From: Heyndrickxia vini
Lineage (GTDB): Bacteria; Bacillota; Bacilli; Bacillales; Bacillaceae_C
DNA length: 64,000 bases
Assembly: GCF_016772275.1 (NCBI RefSeq)
Contig: NZ_CP065425.1
Span: 548,001 to 612,000 of the forward strand
Reading direction: 5' to 3'
Below the pieces are notes generated by a model that was given only the letters and a program-made list of their open reading frames with translations, made no database searches and was not told the DNA's origin. The translations under genes were made by a program, and so were the position numbers. Below are positions 50,861 to 58,930 of the stretch, piece after piece (position 1 is the first letter of the stretch; each line of letters opens with the position of its first letter).

Positions 50861-52558
50861 GTGAGAACGACAAAAAAGGCATTTATTACTCTTATTCTAT
50901 TATTCTTGCTATTTTCCATAAAAGGACCCGATACCCAAGCAACAACTATCGAAACATCCTATCAAACATTTACAAAAAACCTATCCCATGAGCTAAAACA
51001 ATACATAAAGAAATCCGGTGGGGACATTACGCTTGAATATCAAGACCTGACAACCGGAGAGACGTTTGCCATCAATAGTAAGAAATCACATCGAGCAGCA
51101 AGTACCATTAAGCTTCCGCTCGCATTGTATGTAATGGAGCTGGCCGATGCCAAAAAAATCAATCTAAACGAAAAATTAACGTACAAACGCTATCATTACT
51201 ACGGCGGAAGCGGCGTTATCCAAAACGACAAGATTGGAACAAAGTACAAAATTAAAGACCTTGTTAAAAAAGCAATGATCTATAGCGACAACATTGCCTT
51301 CATCATGCTTAAAGAAAAAGTCGGACAAGCCAATTTTATTAAGTACATAAAGAAGCTTGGCGGAACATACGCCTATCCTAAGGGCGAAAACAAAACTTCA
51401 TCACACGATTTAGCCATTTACGCGAAGCATCTATATGACTATGCCCAAACAAGCAAAAATGGAAAAGAACTGTTGAACTACCTGCAACATACGATTTACA
51501 ATGAAACGATTCCAAAAGGTATAAAAGGCGTGAAAATCGCCCATAAAGTCGGAATGATCCCAGATAGTAAAGTATCGAATGACGTCGGAGTCATTTACGA
51601 TAAAAATCCATTCGTCCTCGCAATCATGACGAATAAGTTATCGTATGAAAAATCAAAAACAGTCATTTCTAAACTGGCAGCCATCGTATACAAACATCAT
51701 AAAGTGAAAAACGATGTCGCTTATTTTAAAACAAAAACAGATGTTTCCGTCTACAAATCTACTGATAAGAAAAAGAAAATCGGCCAACTTAAGAAAAATG
51801 AAACATTCGCAGTAATAACAAACGAAGGTCCATGGTTAGCCATTCAATTCGGCACAAGCAAAGGCTATATTCAAAAAAAATCTGTAACGAGCTATGCTAA
51901 AGCACCTATTACCGGATTTTCAAAACCGAGCGAAATATATCAGGTGAAGCTTTTAAAAACAGCACCCGTCTTAAAAACAGCTTCATCAAAAGGAAAAGTA
52001 CTTGCAACAATCAACAAAGATATCCAACTTCAAGCAACATCAATGAGTAATGACTATTACAAAGTAACGGTTGGAAACCGTTCTGCTTTTATTCATCAAA
52101 AAAATGTGAGTTTACAGTTCACAAAGGCGATAACATACATTCAAATCAACAAAGAAGGAACACCGATTTACACAACAACATCAAACGATAAACAAAAAAT
52201 CGGCACCTTAAAAAAGGGGATTATTTTTCCGCGGATAAAAGAAGTAGGGGGCTACAGTGAACTTCAATTAGGAACGACAAAAGTATATGTATTAAAATCA
52301 GCGACAACACCTATTTACCAAGCAACAATTCGTAAACCGAAAAATCAAACCGCCGGAACAATCAAATTGATAGAAAGCACGACGATCAACGAAGATCCAT
52401 CCAGGCAACAAACACTCGGAACGATTGATAAAGACCAATCAATAAGCTATATCGAAACCATTCAAGATTGGTACGTCATCAATTATCTCGGTCGAATCGG
52501 GTATATTCCAATGGACGCAGCAGAAAATCCCGATGCAAAAACAGAAAACGAATCGTAA
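50861..52558 (+). CDS. Secreted beta-lactamase-fold serine hydrolase with SH3-like repeats
   Basis: A 565-residue exported protein: signal peptide (FITLILLFLLFSIKG, about 1-30), then a class A beta-lactamase-type domain (about 45-290) with AASTIKLPLALY (SxxK nucleophile), YSDN (SxN) and AHKVGMI in place of KTG, followed by about three SH3b-like wall-binding repeats (FKTKTDVSVYKSTDKKKKIG, VKLLKTAPVLKTASSKGKV, IQINKEGTPIYTTTSNDKQK). It may be a carboxypeptidase or an esterase of the wall instead of a true beta-lactamase, since the Glu166 motif is not evident. GTG 50861 is preceded by AGGAGG. A TATAAT at 50827-50832 is the likely -10. Confidence 0.83.
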   Translation: MRTTKKAFITLILLFLLFSIKGPDTQATTIETSYQTFTKNLSHELKQYIKKSGGDITLEYQDLTTGETFAINSKKSHRAASTIKLPLALYVMELADAKKINLNEKLTYKRYHYYGGSGVIQNDKIGTKYKIKDLVKKAMIYSDNIAFIMLKEKVGQANFIKYIKKLGGTYAYPKGENKTSSHDLAIYAKHLYDYAQTSKNGKELLNYLQHTIYNETIPKGIKGVKIAHKVGMIPDSKVSNDVGVIYDKNPFVLAIMTNKLSYEKSKTVISKLAAIVYKHHKVKNDVAYFKTKTDVSVYKSTDKKKKIGQLKKNETFAVITNEGPWLAIQFGTSKGYIQKKSVTSYAKAPITGFSKPSEIYQVKLLKTAPVLKTASSKGKVLATINKDIQLQATSMSNDYYKVTVGNRSAFIHQKNVSLQFTKAITYIQINKEGTPIYTTTSNDKQKIGTLKKGIIFPRIKEVGGYSELQLGTTKVYVLKSATTPIYQATIRKPKNQTAGTIKLIESTTINEDPSRQQTLGTIDKDQSISYIETIQDWYVINYLGRIGYIPMDAAENPDAKTENES

Positions 52559-52563
52559 AAAAA

Positions 52564-52607
52564 GGAATCCGGAAGTCAAATTCTCGACTTCCGGATTCCC
52601 CTTTTTC
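52564..52607. terminator. Strong bidirectional terminator between convergent wall genes
   Basis: 14-bp perfect stem GGAATCCGGAAGTC / GACTTCCGGATTCC with an 8-base loop, A-run before and T-run after. Confidence 0.92.
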
Positions 52608-52623
52608 TGTCTTCAATTTTCCC

Positions 52624-53598
52624 TTATTGTCCCGCAGAAACTGTTTCCTGTCCCAGCTCCAAATGCTTCCTTAATTGATCAGAAATCTTTTGTCGCTCCT
52701 CATTGGTAACAGCATAATAGTAGATGTTGTCTCCTGCTGCATTAGGAATCCATTCGTTTTCCCCTTTAATTTTATACTCTTCGATATTATTTCGAATATC
52801 TTTATACTTCGATTGAATACCAAGCATTTCATCAAAGGTAAAGTTTGTTTTCACATTTTTAGCAAGTGCATCAAAAATATTGTCATAGTTCCATAGAGAG
52901 GAGATGCTTGCTCCTTCATCTAGGATGGCTTCAATAATTTCACGCTGACGTTTTTGACGGCCGAAATCTCCTTCCGGATCATCATGACGCATTCTTGAAA
53001 ATTTCAATGCTTTGCTGCCATTAAGTGTTAAATCCCCAACAGGGAAGTCCACACCGCCGGCGGAAAAGGCTAAATCATTATGGACCTTGACGCCGCCTAC
53101 TGCATCAACAACATCTTCAAATCCTTCCATATTCACCTTTACATAATAATCAATCGGAATATTTAGAAACTGTTCCACTGTATCCATCGACATTTCCACA
53201 TCGCCGTAAGCATAAGCATGGTTGATTTTATCAACGGTTCCGTGACCAACAAGCTCTGTCCGTGTATCACGGGGAATACTTAACATCTTAATTGATTTAG
53301 TATGTGGATTCACGGTCATAACAATCATCGTATCTGAACGACCTTTATCATTTTTTCGTTCATCCACACCGAGAAGAAGAACGGAAAATGGATCGCCATT
53401 TTTCACGGTTACCTCTTCATGTCTTTTGACAGGCTGCTTACGTTCAACCGGTGTATGAATCGTTTTCACTGCGCTATTAAAGGAATGCCAAACCGAATAG
53501 GCATAGGCACCTCCACCTAATACAAAGACCCCTACAATAATAAGTAAGACGGTTAGCCATCTTTTCTTTTTCTTTGTTTTTTTCTTCTCGTTCCTCAT
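52624..53598 (-). CDS. LCP (LytR-CpsA-Psr) family protein, second copy
   Basis: A protein of about 324 residues with a very basic start (RNEKKKTKKKKRW), a single membrane segment, and the LCP core: VLLLGVDERKNDKGRSDTM, SIPRDTRTELVG, KINHAYAYGD, DAVGGVKV and RMRHDDPEGDFGRQKRQR. It links wall polymers to peptidoglycan. The motifs match the 36.2-kb LCP protein almost residue for residue. ATG 53598 is preceded by AAGGGAAAAGGAAA; the longer frame is not used. Confidence 0.92.
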   Translation of the reverse strand: MRNEKKKTKKKKRWLTVLLIIVGVFVLGGGAYAYSVWHSFNSAVKTIHTPVERKQPVKRHEEVTVKNGDPFSVLLLGVDERKNDKGRSDTMIVMTVNPHTKSIKMLSIPRDTRTELVGHGTVDKINHAYAYGDVEMSMDTVEQFLNIPIDYYVKVNMEGFEDVVDAVGGVKVHNDLAFSAGGVDFPVGDLTLNGSKALKFSRMRHDDPEGDFGRQKRQREIIEAILDEGASISSLWNYDNIFDALAKNVKTNFTFDEMLGIQSKYKDIRNNIEEYKIKGENEWIPNAAGDNIYYYAVTNEERQKISDQLRKHLELGQETVSAGQ

Positions 53599-53732
53599 TT
53601 TCCTTTTCCCTTCTATAAGTATATCAATCAAGTAAAATATGTTTTGTCATAAGAAAATTTGCTTCATTCGATATAAGGAGTTAAATCCCCATATTCTTTA
53701 GAAGCACATTCGGCTTAAAAAGATTCAGCTTT

Positions 53733-54770
53733 TTAATGTTTTTTTGCATATAGGGCATAGCCGCTTTTCGCAACATATAGCCCGACTAATTTATTTTCTT
53801 TCCAAGTTTGCTTAAATTGTGAGACGTTGAGATTCGTATTTCCAGGATAGTTTCCAATCTCAGGAGTGAAGCTTGGTCGTTTGTACTTAGAAACGAACCA
53901 ATCCGTAAAGCCGCCGCCTGATGGATTTTTCCCCGGATAAACAAGTTTGTACTTCGTTAATTTGCCAATCGCCTTCGCATAAGCAAGATCGCGTTTATAC
54001 AATGTTTTCGACTGGTGGAAATTCCAATAAAGAATTTTTCCCGCTGTGTGATAGGCAACTGCCATTTCAGGATTAATTTCTTTTACAAAAGCGACCATTG
54101 CCTTCGTTTCCTTTGCAGTTACAGGGGCTTTCCCTTTGTATAGGCTCCATTTAGGCTTTCCAGGATCCAACTTAATATGTTTCCAATCAGCATCGTACTG
54201 GCGGTTTAGGTCGACGCCTTTTCCGTTCGCTTTCCAGCGCTTGAAACTTTTACTGCCTTCATTCATTTTAATGAGCTTCGCATGATCCTTTTTTGGAAAA
54301 GCTTTTAAGCCGGATTGCTGAAGCGTAACCCCATCCGGATTGACCATTGGGACAAACCACATCGTTGTTCGATCTAGTACTTTTCTCACATCGTAGCCAT
54401 CGAGTTTTTTCTTCGACAGATAGTATTGGGCATATTGATCGAGCATATACATATTGAGATTTGTCGTCAGCCATTCTCTCGCATGGTGGGAGCCATTGAT
54501 GAAAACCGTCGCTTTCCCGGTACCTAAAGATACAGCATACAATGGTTTTCCATATTCACTTTTTCCGATGATCTTGTAATGGATGATGTCGGGATATTGT
54601 TTCGCCAATTTTTTAATATCACGAACCATTTCTTTATATGTATATGTTTGATTTGGATTGACGATGTCTTTACTAGCCGCATGAACGGAATTTATACCGT
54701 GTGACGAGTTTATTTGAAAGAAGAAACAGGTAAAGAAGAGCAAGCAGAAAGAATAGATTCCCTTTTTCAT
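53733..54770 (-). CDS. Secreted M14 zinc carboxypeptidase
   Basis: A 345-residue exported enzyme: signal peptide (IYSFCLLFFTCFFFQ, about 1-30), then an M14 domain with GSHHAREWLTTNL (HxxE zinc ligands), VPMVNPDGVTL, DLNRQYDADW, AVAYHTAGKILYW (third zinc His) and FTPEIGNYPG (catalytic Glu). Relatives include gamma-D-glutamyl-L-diamino-acid peptidases that trim peptidoglycan, which fits its place between wall genes. ATG 54770 with weak AGGAAG upstream. Confidence 0.88.
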   Translation of the reverse strand: MKKGIYSFCLLFFTCFFFQINSSHGINSVHAASKDIVNPNQTYTYKEMVRDIKKLAKQYPDIIHYKIIGKSEYGKPLYAVSLGTGKATVFINGSHHAREWLTTNLNMYMLDQYAQYYLSKKKLDGYDVRKVLDRTTMWFVPMVNPDGVTLQQSGLKAFPKKDHAKLIKMNEGSKSFKRWKANGKGVDLNRQYDADWKHIKLDPGKPKWSLYKGKAPVTAKETKAMVAFVKEINPEMAVAYHTAGKILYWNFHQSKTLYKRDLAYAKAIGKLTKYKLVYPGKNPSGGGFTDWFVSKYKRPSFTPEIGNYPGNTNLNVSQFKQTWKENKLVGLYVAKSGYALYAKKH

Positions 54771-54938
54771 AATTTAGGAAGTACCTCCAACAAAATAATT
54801 TGACAGATTTCGAGAATATCCTTCATTAAATATACTATAGATGGTGAAAATTTTGACAAAATTTTTCGCCATTTTGATTTAAAATAGATTACAATTATGT
54901 TACAAAAGTACTACAACATCTTACGAGGGGGAAGAATA

Positions 54939-56042
54939 GTGAGGAAAAAACCGATTATATCCTTCATCATTGCCTGTTTTCTGTCTATTCTAGTATTCAA
55001 TCAATCTGCCAGTGCAAGTGAGCAAAAGAAAGTATTTGTTGCTGTGAATGACCAAGTCATTACGTTTAAGACAGATAAACCGTATATTTATAAAAAAGTT
55101 ACTTATGCCCCAGTTCAATTTTATACAAAACTAGGAATCAAGATATCTACGAACAAGGCAAAGCATGTAGTGTATTTAACAAAAGGGAAGAAACAAATCA
55201 CACTGAACACGAAAACTAATACTCTACAAACCGTCGAGGGAAAAAAGAGAACCTATTCACTAACAAGTTCGGCAAAGAAAACGGTGGCACCATTTAATTA
55301 TGTAGGAACGTATTTCGGATATAAAATTACTCATTATTCAAAAGGTCCGATTATCCGGGCAGCGAATTCAAGTGCAAAGTTAACAATCGCACAGGTATAT
55401 AAAAAATATGAGTATACGATTAAACCGAAGAAGCCGGCGTACATCACATTTGATGATGGTCCGAATACAAGTGTTGATCGCATTCTTTCTATATTAGATA
55501 AATACAAGGCTAAGGCGACATTTTTCATGCTAGATAACAATATGAAGCAACATACAAAGGCTGTAAAGAAGATGAAGAAAGATGGTCATGGGCTTGCCTG
55601 TCATGGTGTTACCCACGACAAGAATAAATTTTATCATTCTCCGACGTCGGCATCGAATGAAATGAAAACATGTCTCGCAACTTTGAAAAAGGTTAGTGGT
55701 GTAAAATCAGTGATGATTCGTGTCCCATATGGAAGTGTACCTTATATGACAAAACCATATCGTGATAAAATGGATCAAAATGGCTATAAGATGTGGGATT
55801 GGAATATTGATAGTCTTGATTGGAAATGGTTAAATGGACCTAAAACGGCGGATTATACGATTAGTCAAATTAAGGATTTGAAAAGGAATGGGGTTACACC
55901 ATTAATTTTAATGCATGATAAGCCAACTACGGCAGATGCTTTGCCCAAAATATTGAAGTTTTTAAAAGATAACGGTTATGAGTTAAGGCCGCTTACTAAT
56001 GAAATGAAGCCGTATAATTTTTATCACAAAATTAAATTGTAA
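54939..56042 (+). CDS. Secreted polysaccharide deacetylase with N-terminal Cu-amine-oxidase-like domain
   Basis: A 367-residue exported protein: signal peptide ending SASA, a stalk domain of the Cu_amine_oxidN1 type (VFVAVNDQVITFKTDKP ... KKVTYAPVQFYTKLGI), then a NodB deacetylase: AYITFDDGPNTSVDRIL (catalytic Asp-Asp), ATFFMLD, GHGLACHGVTHDKNKF (metal His pair HGxTH), RVPYGSVP, WNIDSLDW and LILMHDKP. It removes acetyl groups from peptidoglycan or chitin. The start is GTG 54939 after GAGGGGGAAG, not ATG 54897. Confidence 0.9.
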   Translation: MRKKPIISFIIACFLSILVFNQSASASEQKKVFVAVNDQVITFKTDKPYIYKKVTYAPVQFYTKLGIKISTNKAKHVVYLTKGKKQITLNTKTNTLQTVEGKKRTYSLTSSAKKTVAPFNYVGTYFGYKITHYSKGPIIRAANSSAKLTIAQVYKKYEYTIKPKKPAYITFDDGPNTSVDRILSILDKYKAKATFFMLDNNMKQHTKAVKKMKKDGHGLACHGVTHDKNKFYHSPTSASNEMKTCLATLKKVSGVKSVMIRVPYGSVPYMTKPYRDKMDQNGYKMWDWNIDSLDWKWLNGPKTADYTISQIKDLKRNGVTPLILMHDKPTTADALPKILKFLKDNGYELRPLTNEMKPYNFYHKIKL

Positions 56043-56100
56043 TAAGGGGAAGGCATGGGTGATTTGGTCCATGTCTTTTTTATGGTGTTTTGGTTGTGGT

Positions 56101-56640
56101 CAAGCCCGTTCCTTTCCGCTGCAGGTGCTCGCTTTCCGCGGGGAGGAAGTCGAGCCTCCTCGACGCTTCGCGACTGTGGGGTCTCGACTTTTCCTCTGCA
56201 TCCCGCAGGAGTCTCGCACCTTCCGCTCCAATCCACTCAGTGGTCCTGATAGTGTTTGTGGCAAGACTCGTTTAGGAAAATTGTAATAGGTGAAGAAGTG
56301 GCCGTTTCTTTCCACTGCAGGTGCTCGCTTTTTCGCGGTGAGAAGTCGAGCCTCCTCACATCGCTGCGCTCTTGCGGGGTCTCGACTTTTCCTCTGCATC
56401 CCGCAGGAGTCTTGCACCTTCCGCTCCAATCCACTCAGTGGTCCTGATAGTGTTTGAGGCAAGACTCGTTTAGGAAAATTGTAATAGGTGAATAAGGGGC
56501 AGTTTCTTTCCGCTGCAGGTACTCGCTTTTTCGCGGTGAGAAGTCGAGCCTCCTCATTGCTGCGCTCTTGCGGGGTTTCGACATTTCCTCTGTGTCCCGC
56601 AGGAGTCTCGCACTTTCCGCTTCAATCCACTCAGTGTTTC
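56101..56640 (+). repeat. Three copies of a ~197-bp GC-rich dispersed repeat
   Basis: The word CTGCAGGTGCTCGCT or variant marks the copies at about 56119, 56315 and 56513 (steps of about 196 and 198). A copy contains internal inverted repeats: AAGTCGAGCCTCCT with GGGGTCTCGACTT, and GCTGCAGG with CCCGCAGGAG. It ends CCTTCCGCTCCAATCCACTC. This resembles an intergenic repeat that I have seen in many Bacillaceae. The ORFs that overlap it on both strands are artefacts of the GC-rich sequence. From 56641 to 56841 there is AT-rich sequence with no gene. Confidence 0.9.
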
Positions 56641-56841
56641 AAAATGTTGGAGCAGTAATGTTACATAGTTTCTAGAATTCCTATCTTAGGTTTCTACAAT
56701 TTTTTTAATAAAAATTTACATTTACTAGTATAAAAGTACCAAATGCATGCAACTAGTCCAATATTTCTATTAAAATACCAATTTATTCTGCAAAATATGA
56801 TAAACTATGACATGATGAGACTATGAAAGGGGAACATTTTG

Positions 56842-58353
56842 GTGAAAATAATGCGAAAAGTCATATTTTTTGTTTTGGCAATTTTCCTAATGTTTACATC
56901 GGCTGGAAACATTGGTTATGCCGCAACTGTTAAGCCACCGGATATTAAGAAAGTGAAGCCGATCGGCGAGCGGGTGGTTACGGCAACTAGCCTTTATATT
57001 CGGACAGGACCAAGCACGAAATATAAATCGGTCGGTTATGTAAAGAAGAATAAAAAGGTGAAAGTTTACGAGATTAAGAAAGGCTGGGCGTATATTACTT
57101 ACGGAAGTAAAAAAGGATATGCGAGTGCCACTTACTTAAAAGTCGTAAAGAAAAAGGCAGCTCCAGCTAAGCAGAAACCAACTCCAGCTAAGAAAAAACC
57201 TGCTGCAGTTAAGAAAAAAATCGGTGAACGCATCGTTACTGCAACAACCTTAAATGTTCGTTCAGGACCAGGAACAAAATATAAAACTGTTGGTCAATTA
57301 AAAAAGAACAAAAAAGTAAACATCTATGAAATAAAAGGCAACTGGGTATACATAATAGATGGGAAACTAAAAGGATATGTAAGCAAAACATATTTAAAGG
57401 CAGTCCCGGCAAAAAAACCAACGACAACAAAACCAAAGCCAAAACCAGATCCAAAACCAACTCCGCCAAAGGACAACACGAATAAACCAGAAAAACCAAC
57501 GACTCCACCAAAAGACACGGATAAACCAACTGAACCAGAAAAACCGGTGACTCCGCCAAAAGACGATAAGCCTGATGTATCAGGTCACGGCAAATCGAAT
57601 GGCCAACGGATCGTCAATGTTGCTGGATTAAATATCCGTCAAGGACCGAGCACTTCGTACAAATCTATCGGCGTCTTAAAGAAAGATGCCAAAGTAACCA
57701 TGTATGATATTAACGCAGGCTGGGCATTTGTAACGTCTGGAAAATTAGCAGGATATGTGCGCACAACATACCTTCAATCCACAACGCCAGTGAACAAACG
57801 AATCATCGCCCTCGATGCAGGACATGGTGGAAAAGACCCAGGTGCAAGTGCCAATCAACTTGTTGAAAAAGATGTGACACTGAATATTGCTTTACGTGTT
57901 CAGAAATTATTAAAGAAAGCCGGCATCGAAGTAGCTATGACGCGTACGGGTGATACATACCCAACACTACAAGATCGAATCGACGTTGGTGTAAAAGCAA
58001 ATGCCGATGCATTTATTAGTATTCACTGCAATACGTTCTCTAAAGAAAGCGCAAATGGAACGGAAACCTACTATAATAATGGCGGTCCGAAGGATCGTGC
58101 AAATGACAGTAAGAAATTAGCTTCATTTATCCAAACTCGTCTTGTAAAAGCGATTGAAACAACGAACCGTGGTGTGAAGCAACAAGAATATCAAGTAGTG
58201 AAATATAATCCACTAGCAGCTGTTCTTATTGAGCTTGGCTTCCTTTCGAACAAAGAGGATGCATCTAAGCTTGCTTCAGATGAATATAGCGACCTAGCAG
58301 CACAATCCATTTATCAAGGAGTATTGGATTACTACAATTATATAGGTAAATAA
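56842..58353 (+). CDS. N-acetylmuramoyl-L-alanine amidase with three SH3b domains
   Basis: A protein of about 503 residues: signal peptide (FFVLAIFLMFTSAG, cleavage AA-T), SH3b domains at about 41-100, 127-183 and 253-310 (each with L-x-I/V-R-x-GP-S/G-T-K/S-YK), a long Pro/Lys/Thr linker (KPKPDPKPTPPKD) before the third, and an Amidase_3 domain from about 317: IIALDAGHGGKDPGAS (zinc His), LVEKDVTLNIALRV (Glu), FISIHCNTF (second His) and LIELGFLSNKED (catalytic Glu). It cuts the MurNAc-L-Ala bond. GTG 56842 follows AAAGGGGAA. Confidence 0.92.
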   Translation: MKIMRKVIFFVLAIFLMFTSAGNIGYAATVKPPDIKKVKPIGERVVTATSLYIRTGPSTKYKSVGYVKKNKKVKVYEIKKGWAYITYGSKKGYASATYLKVVKKKAAPAKQKPTPAKKKPAAVKKKIGERIVTATTLNVRSGPGTKYKTVGQLKKNKKVNIYEIKGNWVYIIDGKLKGYVSKTYLKAVPAKKPTTTKPKPKPDPKPTPPKDNTNKPEKPTTPPKDTDKPTEPEKPVTPPKDDKPDVSGHGKSNGQRIVNVAGLNIRQGPSTSYKSIGVLKKDAKVTMYDINAGWAFVTSGKLAGYVRTTYLQSTTPVNKRIIALDAGHGGKDPGASANQLVEKDVTLNIALRVQKLLKKAGIEVAMTRTGDTYPTLQDRIDVGVKANADAFISIHCNTFSKESANGTETYYNNGGPKDRANDSKKLASFIQTRLVKAIETTNRGVKQQEYQVVKYNPLAAVLIELGFLSNKEDASKLASDEYSDLAAQSIYQGVLDYYNYIGK

Positions 58354-58378
58354 AAAACGAGCATTTGCTCGTTTTTTT
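58353..58378 (+). terminator. Terminator after the amidase gene
   Basis: AAAACGAGC / GCTCGTTTT stem with an ATTT loop and a T-run, starting at the stop codon. Confidence 0.9.
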
Positions 58379-58723
58379 AATAACTGAATAATGAAATAAT
58401 ATTAAAAAAATATTACAAATATCTCATCCGATTAACAAAAATATTACGAGTTATTTCATATTATATATAGATTTTTTACGAATATATTTCCTACCTATTG
58501 AATATAGTCAAATTATGTGAAAAAGTTAGTTTCTAAGTATTAAACATTCACAGATTCTGTCGATAATACAAGTAGAGTGTGGTTGAATATTATCGTTTTT
58601 TGTAAAATTGGTAAAAAATACTTCACCTAGAATACTTGTAATTTGTGTCAAGTACGGTAAAATAAATGTAACAAGTAAATTTATCCTCTACATAAATAAT
58701 GTAGCAATCTATGAATAATATAG

Positions 58724-58753
58724 TTGACCTGGTAATTTATACTGGTTTATACT
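58724..58753 (+). promoter_or_regulatory. Promoter of the S-layer-like gene with a ~170-nt leader
   Basis: TTGACC (58724-58729), 18-base spacer, TATACT (58748-58753). The start would be about 58760, giving an untranslated leader of about 170 bases. The leader contains a TCGACA-TTT-TGTCGA hairpin (about 58838-58852). A second, weaker promoter (TTGTAA-16-TAAAAT) lies about 100 bases upstream. Long leaders and several promoters are usual for S-layer genes. The 58379-58930 stretch holds no gene. Confidence 0.6.
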
Positions 58754-58930
58754 AATGTTTATGGAATGATTAAATTTGCTTAATCGTATTTTACTAGTCC
58801 TTCGAGACGACATGATTAGATACATAGAATAAGATTGTTCGACATTTTGTCGATGATCAATCATCTAAGAAATGTCTCAAACTAGTTTAATAACAAATTA
58901 AGAGAGAAGAAAAGGGAGGAACAATCGGAA

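Noticed and set aside
56024-56462. Several overlapping GC-rich frames of 60-120 codons on both strands
   Set aside because: They all sit in the ~197-bp repeat and are mutually overlapping; no start signals.
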